The position numbers and the translations under genes were made by a program. The notes under the pieces are model-generated. The model worked only from the letters and a program-made list of their open reading frames with translations. It searched no databases and had not been told where the DNA came from. This document shows, in pieces, positions 7,202 to 15,395 of a stretch of DNA of 50,758 bases; positions within the stretch are counted from its first letter, which is position 1; every line of letters starts with the position of its first letter. Source of the stretch: an uncultured Bacteroidales bacterium (GTDB lineage Bacteria; Bacteroidota; Bacteroidia; Bacteroidales; UBA932); the NCBI GenBank assembly GCA_945874155.1, contig CAMCFO010000019.1:1-50758 (forward strand), given 5' to 3'.

Positions 7202-8578
7202 ATGGCGAACAAGATAAAAACAGCCTGGTTCTGCACCTCCTGCGGAAATGAAAGCCCCAAATGGATGGGAAAATGTCCCGCCTGCGGGGAGTGGAACACT
7301 ATGGTCGAAGAAACCGTAGCGACCGGCAAACGCTCCTCCTCCGCTGCTGCTTCAGGGAGGCCTGGCTCCAAACCCATTCCCCTGTCCGAAGTCCAGACCA
7401 TTTCGGAAGACCGGATATCATTGAACAACAATGAATTGAACCGTGTGCTCGGAGGCGGGCTGGTGGAAGGTGCACTGGTGCTGGTGGCAGGTGAGCCGGG
7501 TATAGGAAAGTCCACCCTTTCTCTCCAGATTCCCCTTCACTGTCCGGACCTCAGGACCTTGTATGTGACCGGAGAGGAATCTGCCAAACAGGTGAAAATC
7601 AGGGCTGAAAGACTGCTCGCTCAGGTTCCGGGGGCCGATTTGTCCAATTGCTACATCTATCCCGAAACCCTTCTGGAAAACATCATCTCCGAGGCCCAGC
7701 AGGTGCGTCCCGACTTGATTGTTGTGGATTCAGTGCAGACGATGTATTCCCAGAACATAGAATCTTCGCCGGGTTCAGTAACTCAAATCAAAGAAACTGC
7801 AGTCCAGTTGCTCAAACTTGCCAAGGACACAGGCATCCCTGTCATTCTCATAGGCCACATCACCAAGGAAGGCAGCATCGCCGGTCCTAAGATTCTGGAA
7901 CACATCGTGGACGTTGTGCTGCAGTTCGAGGGCGATGACAGGGGAGCGTACAGGCTGCTGAGGGGAGTCAAGAACCGTTTCGGGTCCACGTCGGAGGTCG
8001 CAGTCTTCAAGATGACAGGGGCCGGACTCGTGGAGGTCCCCAACCCTTCGGAACTGTGGATGCCTATGCACTCAGACAATCTGAGCGGTATCACCGTAGG
8101 GGCCCATCTGGATGGTTCGCGTCCATTTCTCATTGAGGTTCAGGCACTTGTGAGCTCTGCGGTCTATGGCACACCCCAGCGTTCCGCAACAGGCTACGAC
8201 ACTCGCCGCCTGAATATGCTCTTGGCCGTACTGGAAAAGAGGGCCGGGTTCAAGCTGAGCATAAAGGATGTCTTTCTGAATATGGCCGGCGGACTCAAGA
8301 TTTCCGAAACTGCCTGTGACCTGGCTGTGATTGCCGCCATACTTTCTTCCAATATCGACTTCCCCGTACCTGCCGACTACTGCTTTGCAGGAGAAGTGGG
8401 CCTGAGCGGTGAAATCCGCCCCGTGTCCCAAATCGAAAGGCGTATCGCTGAAGCCTCAAGAATGAACTGCCGGAAAATATTCCTTTCTTCGTATTCCTCA
8501 CCGGATTTGAAAGTCCCCGGGATTGAACTGGTCAAGGTGGCTGATGTGCCTGCATTGTGCCGGGCACTGTTCAAATGA
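7202..8578 (+). CDS. radA: DNA repair protein RadA
   Basis: RadA (Sms) is a RecA-like, hexameric ATPase that drives branch migration of recombination intermediates. The 458-residue protein starts with a four-cysteine zinc finger (FCTSCGNES..MGKCPACGEW). A RecA-like core follows with Walker A GEPGIGKST at residues 97-105, LIVVDSVQTMYS (Walker B) and the RadA-specific KNRFG at 257-261. A Lon-protease-like domain makes up the C-terminal third (SVKD-like SIKDVFLNMAGGLKI, GEVGLSGEIRPV). I chose ATG 7202; an upstream in-frame start at 7154 lies inside the terminator stem and adds no family residues. The gene is convergent with the HAD phosphatase gene. Confidence 0.96.
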   Translation: MANKIKTAWFCTSCGNESPKWMGKCPACGEWNTMVEETVATGKRSSSAAASGRPGSKPIPLSEVQTISEDRISLNNNELNRVLGGGLVEGALVLVAGEPGIGKSTLSLQIPLHCPDLRTLYVTGEESAKQVKIRAERLLAQVPGADLSNCYIYPETLLENIISEAQQVRPDLIVVDSVQTMYSQNIESSPGSVTQIKETAVQLLKLAKDTGIPVILIGHITKEGSIAGPKILEHIVDVVLQFEGDDRGAYRLLRGVKNRFGSTSEVAVFKMTGAGLVEVPNPSELWMPMHSDNLSGITVGAHLDGSRPFLIEVQALVSSAVYGTPQRSATGYDTRRLNMLLAVLEKRAGFKLSIKDVFLNMAGGLKISETACDLAVIAAILSSNIDFPVPADYCFAGEVGLSGEIRPVSQIERRIAEASRMNCRKIFLSSYSSPDLKVPGIELVKVADVPALCRALFK

Positions 8579-8625
8579 GGCCATTTTCCCGATGTCAGGT
8601 CTTTGAAGACCGGTTCAAGCTGGCG

Positions 8626-9516
8626 TTATGACCGGGCCTGGAGTATGAGCCGGCCGAGTTCCGCCACATTCTCCACAATCAGGTCGGGAGGGAAAAACTC
8701 CGGATTCGGACTGGTTTCAGCCTTGCGTTTGACCTCAAGGGCAGTTTCCAGCGTAGTCTCTCCGGAAAGCACCAGCACTCCGAAAGCCCCTGCATTGTGG
8801 GCCGTTGCCGTGTCGGTGTAGATGCGGTCTCCCACCATAGCAATCTCTTCGGCCTTCAATCCGAACTTGTCCATTATCCCGTAGAGCACGTTGGGGTCCG
8901 GTTTTCCGAGAGTCACGTCAGGCTTTCTTCCCGAGGCCTCTTCTATGCATCTGCAAATGGAACCGCAATCCACGAGTATGGTCTTCTGGTCGGTAGGACA
9001 GACCCTGTCCGGATTGGTGGCGATATAGGGAATCCCCTGCGCAGCCCACCAGCTTGCCCTGCACAGACGCGAATACACAAGAGTCGGGTCAAATGCCACC
9101 ACCAGAGCATCCGGCACATCCTCCGCGTCGTCAGCGCAGGAAATGAATCCCGCCTTCTCGAACTGGCTCACCATACTCGGGGTGCCCAGCAGGAAAAGCC
9201 TCCTGGCCTCGGGGTAATGGCTTTTGAGATAGTCGATTGCAGCAAGGGAGGTGGTGTACATATTCTCCTCGTCAGCCTTGATGCCCATAGCCTCCAGCTT
9301 CTTCAGATAGTCCCCGACTGACCTGGTGGGATTGTTGGTGAGGAAGGAATAGCGCACCCCGTTCTCCTTCATGGACGAGAGAAAATCAAGGGTGAAGGGA
9401 AAAAGTGTGCTTCCGAGGTATATGGTGCCGTCCATATCCAGAGCCAGGTGCTTGATTTTGGACAATCTGGACTTGAGGGAGGGGGTCATTTCCATATTTT
9501 TGCTGGTTGTAATCAT
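8626..9516 (-). CDS. HAD-IIA (NagD-like) phosphatase
   Basis: A 296-residue HAD-superfamily hydrolase of subfamily IIA. Motif I is LALDMDGTIYLG, with nucleophile Asp27 and acid/base Asp29. Motif II is FLTNNPTRS, the C2 cap lies in the middle, motif III is TLGKPDPNVLYGIM, and motif IV is MVGDRIYTD. Family members dephosphorylate small phosphoesters such as p-nitrophenyl phosphate, phosphoglycolate, sugar phosphates or glycerol 3-phosphate. It lies 55 bp behind glpC on the same strand, so a role in disposing of glycerol 3-phosphate is a reasonable inference but unproven. In-frame ATGs at 9495 and 9489 are alternative starts. Confidence 0.88.
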   Translation of the reverse strand: MITTSKNMEMTPSLKSRLSKIKHLALDMDGTIYLGSTLFPFTLDFLSSMKENGVRYSFLTNNPTRSVGDYLKKLEAMGIKADEENMYTTSLAAIDYLKSHYPEARRLFLLGTPSMVSQFEKAGFISCADDAEDVPDALVVAFDPTLVYSRLCRASWWAAQGIPYIATNPDRVCPTDQKTILVDCGSICRCIEEASGRKPDVTLGKPDPNVLYGIMDKFGLKAEEIAMVGDRIYTDTATAHNAGAFGVLVLSGETTLETALEVKRKAETSPNPEFFPPDLIVENVAELGRLILQARS

Positions 9517-9571
9517 TTGTATCAGTAGAGCTTGTCTGCCGGTTCTTTCTTATTGTCTGCCATTTCTGTTT

Positions 9572-10834
9572 CTACTTGTCTGCCGCTTCTGTTCCAAGTG
9601 CGGCATTGGCCTCAATGGTGGCTTCCACGTCCAGAGCATCGGCAAGGATGGATATAGGATTTTCCACCTTGAATCCCGTGCTCATTTCAATCTGCCATTT
9701 GCAGGTCTCGCAGTCCGTGGCCACCATATCCGGTTCAGCCTCAGATATTTGCCTGAACAGGCCTTCGCCGATTTTTTGGGAATACTGGTAATTTTCCTTT
9801 TTGAATCCGAAGGTGCCGGCAATTCCGCAACATTGCGAGTCGAGCATCACGAAATCCACTCCGGGTATCATCTTCAGAAGCGAGGTCGAATAGATGCTCC
9901 AGCCCAGTTTCTCAAGATGGCAGGGGGTGTGGTAGGCTATGCGGTGACGATAGTCATTTCTGAACACAAGCACAGCCTTGCCCGAGTCTATCAGGTTGAA
10001 TATGAATCTGGTGGCCATCATCACTGAACCCCTTATGTCGGAATTGTCCAGACCCAGAAGATGGGGATATTCGTCCCTTATGGTGAATGTGCAGGTGGAA
10101 CTCGTCGCAAGCACAGGCTCAGACTTGGCCACCGCTTCTCTGATGCTCTTCAGATTCTTCTTTGCTCCCCTTATGGCATCTTTGCGGAACCCGTTGGAAA
10201 TCAGGGCCACACCGCAGCATTTTTCCTTTTCCATCAGATGCACTCCATAGCCCAGGGCATTGAGGATTTTCACGAAATCCTGAGCAAGTTTAGGATAATT
10301 GTAATTGGCGTAGCAGCCGTGGAAATAAGTCACGAACCTGCTGTATTTTTCCTGGGCTGCCCTGGCATTGCGCCTGAACCAGAGCGTGAACCTTTCTCTT
10401 GAGTATTCCGGGAAAGTCCTGCGCCTGTCCACACCCATCATAGTGTCCATCGCGTACTGCACAGCCCCCAACTTCAAAACATCGTTCACCACAGGCCCAA
10501 TGACTGAGGCTGCAGTGCCTATCAAATCGGTGTGGGAAAGTGCAAATTCCCTAAGTCCGGGCTTGATTGCGCTGTAGTCCAGACGGGCTTTCTGTATGAT
10601 GTCGCCGATTTTCACATTGGAAGGGCAGGAGATTTCGCACCTCTTGCAGTTGAGGCAATATTTCAAGGCCTCATCGTAGAAAGAAGGGTCCTTGAGGCGG
10701 TACCTCTCCCCGTCGGGGCCGGCCTGTTTGGGACCGGGAAAGTCCGGATTTACAGCCAGCATCGGACAGTACACGGTGCATACCGTGCATTTCATACACT
10801 GTTCGAAATTGTTTTCGCTTGTATTGTATTCCAT
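9572..10834 (-). CDS. glpC: Anaerobic glycerol-3-phosphate dehydrogenase subunit C
   Basis: GlpC is the iron-sulfur subunit that anchors GlpAB to the membrane and passes electrons to quinone. The 420-residue protein begins with two ferredoxin-type clusters: CMKCTVCTVYCP, with Cys13/16/19/23, and CLNCKRCEISCPSNV. It ends with two CCG-type cysteine-rich domains (HGCYANYNYPK...EKCCGVALIS and TPCHLEKLGW...SQCCGIAGTFG). Length and order match the E. coli subunit. It is the third gene of glpA-glpB-glpC, 20 bp after glpB. Confidence 0.95.
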   Translation of the reverse strand: MEYNTSENNFEQCMKCTVCTVYCPMLAVNPDFPGPKQAGPDGERYRLKDPSFYDEALKYCLNCKRCEISCPSNVKIGDIIQKARLDYSAIKPGLREFALSHTDLIGTAASVIGPVVNDVLKLGAVQYAMDTMMGVDRRRTFPEYSRERFTLWFRRNARAAQEKYSRFVTYFHGCYANYNYPKLAQDFVKILNALGYGVHLMEKEKCCGVALISNGFRKDAIRGAKKNLKSIREAVAKSEPVLATSSTCTFTIRDEYPHLLGLDNSDIRGSVMMATRFIFNLIDSGKAVLVFRNDYRHRIAYHTPCHLEKLGWSIYSTSLLKMIPGVDFVMLDSQCCGIAGTFGFKKENYQYSQKIGEGLFRQISEAEPDMVATDCETCKWQIEMSTGFKVENPISILADALDVEATIEANAALGTEAADK

Positions 10835-10854
10835 TTCAACTTCCTTTGGTAAAA

Positions 10855-12084
10855 TTACTTGCCTTCAGTAATATTTTCTGCAATATGGAGAGCCGTGATG
10901 GTGGCCACTCCTGCACCGCAACCCTCATTAATGGCATCCGAGCCGGACAGCAGAGAACCGCAAACCCTCAGATTTTCAATGCTTTCCCCTTTGCGCAAGG
11001 CTCTGAATTGCCCGTCTGTGGCCACTCCGCATCCCATATAAGGCTGCCGGTCAAAGAAATTCTCCTTGGTCCAGTCTCTGCGCTCCTGCGGGCAGTTGAC
11101 CTGGAGGTCGAACACGGGCTCGAATATTCCGGAAGGGGTGGAAAGCAGACCCCGGCTGAAGAAACTGCCGCTTGCGAGTATGAAATTATCCGCGCAGAAC
11201 AGTTTGTCGGAATGGTTAACAGTCCTGATTCCCTTGAGTTTCCGGCCCTCGAAATCGCCTCCTGTCACGGAGTCGCCGAGCAGATATGTGCCTCCCAGCC
11301 GGGTGTAGAAGTTTTTCAGCATCATCTGGGTCCTGATTCCCGGCACTGAAGGAGGGAGGGTGGCTATGTATTCTATAGGCCTGTCTGTGCGCACTTTCAA
11401 CGACTGGGCAGGGCGTGGGTCATCCAGTCCCAAGACCGCCGGCAATAGAATAACATCGCTGCCGGCCGACACATCGGAAAGCCTCTTGGCCAGATTGCCG
11501 ATTACGCTTCCGGTCAAGGCTCTGGCTATGTTGGCAGAACGCATTTCGCTGGGATTGTTCCTCAGACGGTCCAGTTCCGGCAGGGATATGCTGCGGCAGT
11601 GACATTCGGCCCCCAGTTCCTCAAGTCCCGCAGCAATGAAGTCGGGGTGGAAATCCAGGAAGCCTTCTATGTTGGCAATGGTCACTTTTTTCCAGGGCAG
11701 GGACTTGTCGGAGGGCAGTCTTGCATAGTCCTCAAGTGTGAGCCAAGCCTGTTTGAGCACTCCTATTGGGGTGATTCTGAAATGGTTGCGTCCTTCCTCG
11801 CCATTGAGGACCACTCCTGCACCGGCGAAGAAATCCTGAACTTTAGAGGCGGTTTCCAAGACCTTTTCCGCCCCCATCAGGGAGTAGGGGTGTCCGGCAG
11901 GGAGTTTCTTCAGAGCCTCCGGATAATCTTCTTCCGTGTTGAGGAATTCAAATGAACCGGAAAAGAAATGCAGGGCAGACTGTCCGGATGAAATCATAAG
12001 GGTCTTCTGCCCGCGTTTTTGCAGTTCTATTCCCGCTGTGAGGCCGCTCAAGCCTCCTCCTATTATTATGGTGTCGAAGTTCAT
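10855..12084 (-). CDS. glpB: Anaerobic glycerol-3-phosphate dehydrogenase subunit B
   Basis: A 409-residue flavoprotein subunit with an N-terminal dinucleotide-binding fold (IIIGGGLSGLTAGIELQKRG). At the C-terminus it has the second FAD contact region, LRVCGSLLSGSDAINEGCGAG. GlpB completes the GlpAB dimer that oxidises sn-glycerol 3-phosphate to dihydroxyacetone phosphate during anaerobic respiration. It starts two bases after the glpA stop, so translation is probably coupled. Its position between glpA and glpC, and its length, make the call firm. Confidence 0.93.
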   Translation of the reverse strand: MNFDTIIIGGGLSGLTAGIELQKRGQKTLMISSGQSALHFFSGSFEFLNTEEDYPEALKKLPAGHPYSLMGAEKVLETASKVQDFFAGAGVVLNGEEGRNHFRITPIGVLKQAWLTLEDYARLPSDKSLPWKKVTIANIEGFLDFHPDFIAAGLEELGAECHCRSISLPELDRLRNNPSEMRSANIARALTGSVIGNLAKRLSDVSAGSDVILLPAVLGLDDPRPAQSLKVRTDRPIEYIATLPPSVPGIRTQMMLKNFYTRLGGTYLLGDSVTGGDFEGRKLKGIRTVNHSDKLFCADNFILASGSFFSRGLLSTPSGIFEPVFDLQVNCPQERRDWTKENFFDRQPYMGCGVATDGQFRALRKGESIENLRVCGSLLSGSDAINEGCGAGVATITALHIAENITEGK

Positions 12085-12086
12085 AG

Positions 12087-13706
12087 TTACATCCCTCCCT
12101 TCTTTTCCTTGAAACGGCTGAGTCCGCAGACCCCTTCGTAAATCCAGGAGGTGAACTGCGCTTCGCTCAGGGTCTCACCCCACGCTACAGGTTGCATTCC
12201 CTTCCATCTCTCGTTCATAAATACGGCCAGGTCTTCCAGCGCTTTTGCTGTGCATCCGTTAGCCATCAGCCCTGCTGCCCTGCAGGCGCAAAGTTCGCCC
12301 TGACAGGTGCCCATACCCACTCTGGTGCGGCGGCGCAGGTTGATGAGGTTGCGGGTGTCCAGTTCCTGAAGGGCATATTTGACTTCGCCCACGCTGACTT
12401 CCTCGCACTCGCACACAAGCGATGCACCGTTGCGGTCTGAATTGTCAATCCTGCCGTTTCTCCCTCCGTGTCTTCCCACGGCTGCCTTGCCGCCCAGTCC
12501 AGGCATTGAGAAAACCCTTTTGGCTTCCTTCTTCTTGGCCTTTTTCTCCGAGCCCGGCAAAGGGGTGGAGGCCGTTTCGCAGGATTTGCGGACTCCGAGT
12601 TTTCTGCACGCAAGGTCGGTGGCCTGCTCAGCCATAAGCCTGTAGGTCATCAGTTTGCCTCCGGTTATGGTTATGAATCCGGGGATGCCGTCCCTTTTCT
12701 CGTGGTCCAGACATACTATCCCTCGGCTTATGCTCCTGCCTGAAGGGTCATTGTCGGAGGCCACGAGGGGGCGCACTCCGGCATAGGCCCTGAGCACTCT
12801 GGTAGTTCCCAGAGACGGTGCCAGCTTCCTGCCCTCACGCATCAGTATCTCCACCTCCTCCGGAGTCACACTCATATAGTCAATCTCATCGTAAGGTATT
12901 CTGCTTGAGGTTGTTCCGATAAGGGATATGGTGTCTCCCGGGACGAGTATGTCTGCATCGGAAGGTTTGCGGCAACGGTTGATGACCATATTGTTGACCC
13001 TGTGGCCGAATATGAGCAGAGCTCCTTTTGCCGGGAACATATTCACCGTCGCCCCGGCCATCGCTGCGATTCTGTGGCCCCAGATGCCTCCGGCGTTGAT
13101 GACTATTCCGGCGTATTTGCGTGACCTGGTTTTGGTGATATTGTCCCGGAGTTCCACTCCCACCACCCGTTCTCCGTCCCTGATGAAGCCCACCACCTCA
13201 GTGTAGGTGAGGACCTCGGCCCCGAAACCTCTGGCATCCACCACGTTGGCAGTTGTTAGCCGGAAAGGGTCCACGGCCCCGTCTGGCACCCTCACTGCAC
13301 CTATTATGGAAGGATTGACTGATTTTTCCAGACTTATCGCTTCTTTCGGGTCAATGATTTCGGCATCGATTCCGGCGGCCTTGCAGGCAGAGGCGAACAG
13401 GGCCTGATAGCTCAGGTCGTCTTCCGGAAGGGTGATGAACAGGCCTCCTGTCTCTTCCACGCAATGGGCCGCGATTTTCCTCAGGATCATATTCTCCTGA
13501 ATGCATTCAGTGGCACTTTCCCGGTCGGTCACGGCATATCTGGCACCGCTGTGCAGAAGTCCGTGGTTGCGTCCGGTGGCTCCGGAAGTGAAATCATAGC
13601 GCTCCACCAGCAGCGTCCTGAGGCCTCGCATTGCGCAGTCGCGGGCTGTTCCTGCTCCGGTTATTCCGCCGCCAATGATGATTACGTCGTAGTTGTTTCC
13701 TTTCAT
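12087..13706 (-). CDS. glpA: Anaerobic glycerol-3-phosphate dehydrogenase subunit A
   Basis: The catalytic flavin subunit, 539 residues, the usual GlpA length. The FAD site is IIIGGGITGAGTARDCAMRG near residues 10-29, and TSGATGRNHGLLHSGARYA is the GlpD/GlpA signature. The extra C-terminal domain is a BFD-like [2Fe-2S] domain with CECEEVSVGEVKYA and GTCQGELCACR, the feature that separates GlpA from aerobic GlpD. A Lys-rich linker (EKKAKKKEAKR) joins the two parts. No glycerol kinase, facilitator or GlpT lies next to it, so the substrate may come from phospholipid turnover or from genes elsewhere. Confidence 0.96.
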   Translation of the reverse strand: MKGNNYDVIIIGGGITGAGTARDCAMRGLRTLLVERYDFTSGATGRNHGLLHSGARYAVTDRESATECIQENMILRKIAAHCVEETGGLFITLPEDDLSYQALFASACKAAGIDAEIIDPKEAISLEKSVNPSIIGAVRVPDGAVDPFRLTTANVVDARGFGAEVLTYTEVVGFIRDGERVVGVELRDNITKTRSRKYAGIVINAGGIWGHRIAAMAGATVNMFPAKGALLIFGHRVNNMVINRCRKPSDADILVPGDTISLIGTTSSRIPYDEIDYMSVTPEEVEILMREGRKLAPSLGTTRVLRAYAGVRPLVASDNDPSGRSISRGIVCLDHEKRDGIPGFITITGGKLMTYRLMAEQATDLACRKLGVRKSCETASTPLPGSEKKAKKKEAKRVFSMPGLGGKAAVGRHGGRNGRIDNSDRNGASLVCECEEVSVGEVKYALQELDTRNLINLRRRTRVGMGTCQGELCACRAAGLMANGCTAKALEDLAVFMNERWKGMQPVAWGETLSEAQFTSWIYEGVCGLSRFKEKKGGM

Positions 13707-13761
13707 TCTTTTTGAGTTTCTGGTGTTCGTAATCGTTTGCCTGAAAGTACCAAAAATCCAC

Positions 13762-13792
13762 GAAAGTTATGTATTATTCCCGAGAAAAGCAA
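13762..13792 (-). promoter_or_regulatory. Possible promoter for glpABC
   Basis: On the minus strand TTG (13792-13790) is followed after 20 bp by TAACTTTC (13769-13762), one mismatch from TAnnTTTG. It would give a leader of about 50 nt before glpA. Since the upstream radical SAM gene runs the same way and ends at 13774, read-through is an alternative. Confidence 0.35.
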
Positions 13793-14841
13793 TAACGTCC
13801 CTGCCAAGTGTCCAGAGATTCCAGCCGCGCCTCCAGCATACGCACCAGTTCCGCATTTCGCACCAGTCCCCAGGGGGTTCCAGTGACAAAGCGAGGAGGA
13901 ATCTCCCCTGCAAACCTCTCTATGCTGATTTGTGGTCTGAGCCTTTCCAGCATCGAGGTGAAAAAGTCCAGATATTCGTCCAGAGTAAACCTGCAGAACT
14001 CCTCCGGATGATCTTCAAACTCCTTCTGCATCTTCGTCCCGCGCACAATCTGCAGCTGATGGAACTTGACGGAAGTAAGTGGCAGTGAATTGATTGCCTC
14101 ACATTCTCCGAGCATCATCTCCCTGCTTTCCCCGGGCAGCCCCAGCATAAAATGGCCCCCACATTCTATCCCCCTTTCCGCAGTCATCTGAACAGCCTTC
14201 CTTGCGCAGGCAAAGTCGTGTCCCCGGTTCACCCGGCGCAGGGTCTCGTCATAACAGGATTCAATCCCATATTCCACTATCACCACCGGAGAGCTGATGA
14301 CCCGCGTCTCTCCGGCCTGTCCCTCAACCTTCTTGTCCGGTACAATTTCCCTGTGCCAATCCTCAAGTACCTTTCCCTGAGCAAGATCAGCAATGAAATC
14401 CAGCTTCTCCCCGTCCACGCAATCCGGTCTGGTGCCTATGACTATGCCCACCACTGAAGGGTGCTCCAGAGCCCTGAGATAGTCCTGCTTGAGCTTTTCC
14501 AGACTGCCGTAGGTGTTGGAATAGGCTTGGAAATAAGCAAGATAGGCATTGGCGTTGCGGTAGCGTCCCCTGTGGAACTCAAGCCCCTCGTCAATCTGCG
14601 TCAGTATGTCCTTGGCTGCAGAGCTGTAGGCGGGGTGGAAGGCGGCATTGTCGCAGAATGTGCATCCTCCGCGTCCCACGCTGCCGTCCCTGTTGGGGCA
14701 GGTGAACCCCGCATCAATCACCACTTTCTGCAACCGGGAGCCGTATTTTTGCCTAAGATAGTCCACATAGGCATTGTAGCGGCGCCCGCCTGGGTATATC
14801 ATCCTTTTGTCCATCATTCCGCAAATCCTTTTGTCCATCAT
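13774..14841 (-). CDS. TIGR01212-type radical SAM protein (YhcC-like)
   Basis: A radical S-adenosylmethionine enzyme whose cluster cysteines lie in CPNRDGSVGRGGCTFCDN, with spacing typical of the YhcC/TIGR01212 group. YVDYLRQKYG precedes it and GGHFMLGLPGESREMM follows. The group's reaction is not established; some members are implicated in tRNA or redox biology. The protein is 355 residues as given, or 347 from the second start. The N-terminus is duplicated: MMDKRICG then MMDKRMIYPGG, produced by a 24-bp tandem repeat at 14801-14848. The MMDKRMIYPGGRRYNAY form joins directly to the family core. The promoter-proximal start at 14841 would be nearly leaderless; the second start at 14817 would have a leader of about 25 nt. 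Confidence 0.88.
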   Translation of the reverse strand: MMDKRICGMMDKRMIYPGGRRYNAYVDYLRQKYGSRLQKVVIDAGFTCPNRDGSVGRGGCTFCDNAAFHPAYSSAAKDILTQIDEGLEFHRGRYRNANAYLAYFQAYSNTYGSLEKLKQDYLRALEHPSVVGIVIGTRPDCVDGEKLDFIADLAQGKVLEDWHREIVPDKKVEGQAGETRVISSPVVIVEYGIESCYDETLRRVNRGHDFACARKAVQMTAERGIECGGHFMLGLPGESREMMLGECEAINSLPLTSVKFHQLQIVRGTKMQKEFEDHPEEFCRFTLDEYLDFFTSMLERLRPQISIERFAGEIPPRFVTGTPWGLVRNAELVRMLEARLESLDTWQGRYCFSRE

Positions 14842-14850
14842 TCCGCAAAT
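14801..14850. repeat. 24-bp in-frame tandem duplication over a start codon
   Basis: The 24-bp unit at 14801-14824 is repeated exactly at 14825-14848, with two further matching bases. It covers the start codon region of the radical SAM gene and adds eight codons in frame, so both copies offer an ATG-ATG start. Only the distal copy abuts the -7 box TAAATTTG (14853-14846, minus strand). Confidence 0.9.
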
Positions 14851-14853
14851 TTA
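14846..14853 (-). promoter_or_regulatory. -7 box of the radical SAM gene
   Basis: TAAATTTG on the minus strand matches TAnnTTTG exactly; no clear -33 element is seen. It ends five bases before the ATG at 14841, so the mRNA starting there would be leaderless or nearly so. Confidence 0.5.
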
Positions 14854-14928
14854 GCAATCTTAAAATATTAACCCGCATCCTCCTCCAAATTTAATTTCTT
14901 CCGATTCACAATCCTCTGCCCCGACTGC

Positions 14929-14958
14929 TTGTCAAATCAATAATTTATGCTACATTTG
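14929..14958 (+). promoter_or_regulatory. Promoter for the 15015 gene
   Basis: TTG (14929-14931), 19 bp, then TACATTTG (14951-14958): a textbook Bacteroidota promoter. Transcription would start near 14962, giving a leader of about 50 nt. Confidence 0.65.
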
Positions 14959-15014
14959 CACCCGAAATCTCCAAATTGGAGGACATCAATCAGGAAAACT
15001 TAAATAAACAGACT

Positions 15015-15293
15015 ATGAATCTGAGAGTTATCAAAAAAGACATCGAGTATTTCGTGGGAGAATTCATTGACGACTGCACACTTTTCGCAGCCCTCAATCC
15101 TGACAAGAACAACGAAGATCTCGCCAAGATAATCGACGAGGCGGTGGACCTCTACAACAATCTCAAAGACAAGGTGAACCACCCGGCAAAAGACGTAAAA
15201 CCGTCTGTTTACTACAAGGGTATCACCAAGGAGCTCTTCGAGTCCCTCGACGCCCTCTGCGAAAAACTCAGCTCAGTCGTAAGCGCAAAATAA
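15015..15293 (+). CDS. Conserved small protein, about 92 residues
   Basis: The protein starts MNLRVIKKDIEYFVGEFIDD and reads as mostly helical and acidic, with ALNPDKNNEDLAKIIDEAV in the middle and LYNNLKDKVNHP toward the C-terminus. I recall near-identical short proteins across Bacteroidales without an assigned role. It has no signal peptide and no membrane segment, so it is probably cytosolic. I chose ATG 15015 because the upstream 13 codons (from 14976) lie within the leader and do not look like family sequence. It has its own promoter and a terminator behind it, so it is a single-gene unit. Confidence 0.82.
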   Translation: MNLRVIKKDIEYFVGEFIDDCTLFAALNPDKNNEDLAKIIDEAVDLYNNLKDKVNHPAKDVKPSVYYKGITKELFESLDALCEKLSSVVSAK

Positions 15294-15317
15294 TTGCCTG
15301 CGCTTTATGAAAAAATC

Positions 15318-15350
15318 AAGGTCGGAGCCTGCAAAGCCCCGACCTTTTTG
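15318..15350. terminator. Bidirectional terminator between convergent genes
   Basis: Stem AAGGTCGG (15318-15325) / CCGACCTT (15339-15346), followed on the plus strand by TTT. On the minus strand it is followed by TTGATTTTTT. It separates the 15015 gene from convergent galE and can serve both. Confidence 0.75.
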
Positions 15351-15395
15351 AGTTATGCCTGAAAGGTTATATCCTATAGTTATGCCCGGAAGGTT

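Noticed and set aside
8598..8611. Hairpin GGTCTT/AAGACC between radA and the HAD phosphatase
   Set aside because: The loop is only two bases and no T run follows on either strand, so I do not call a terminator.
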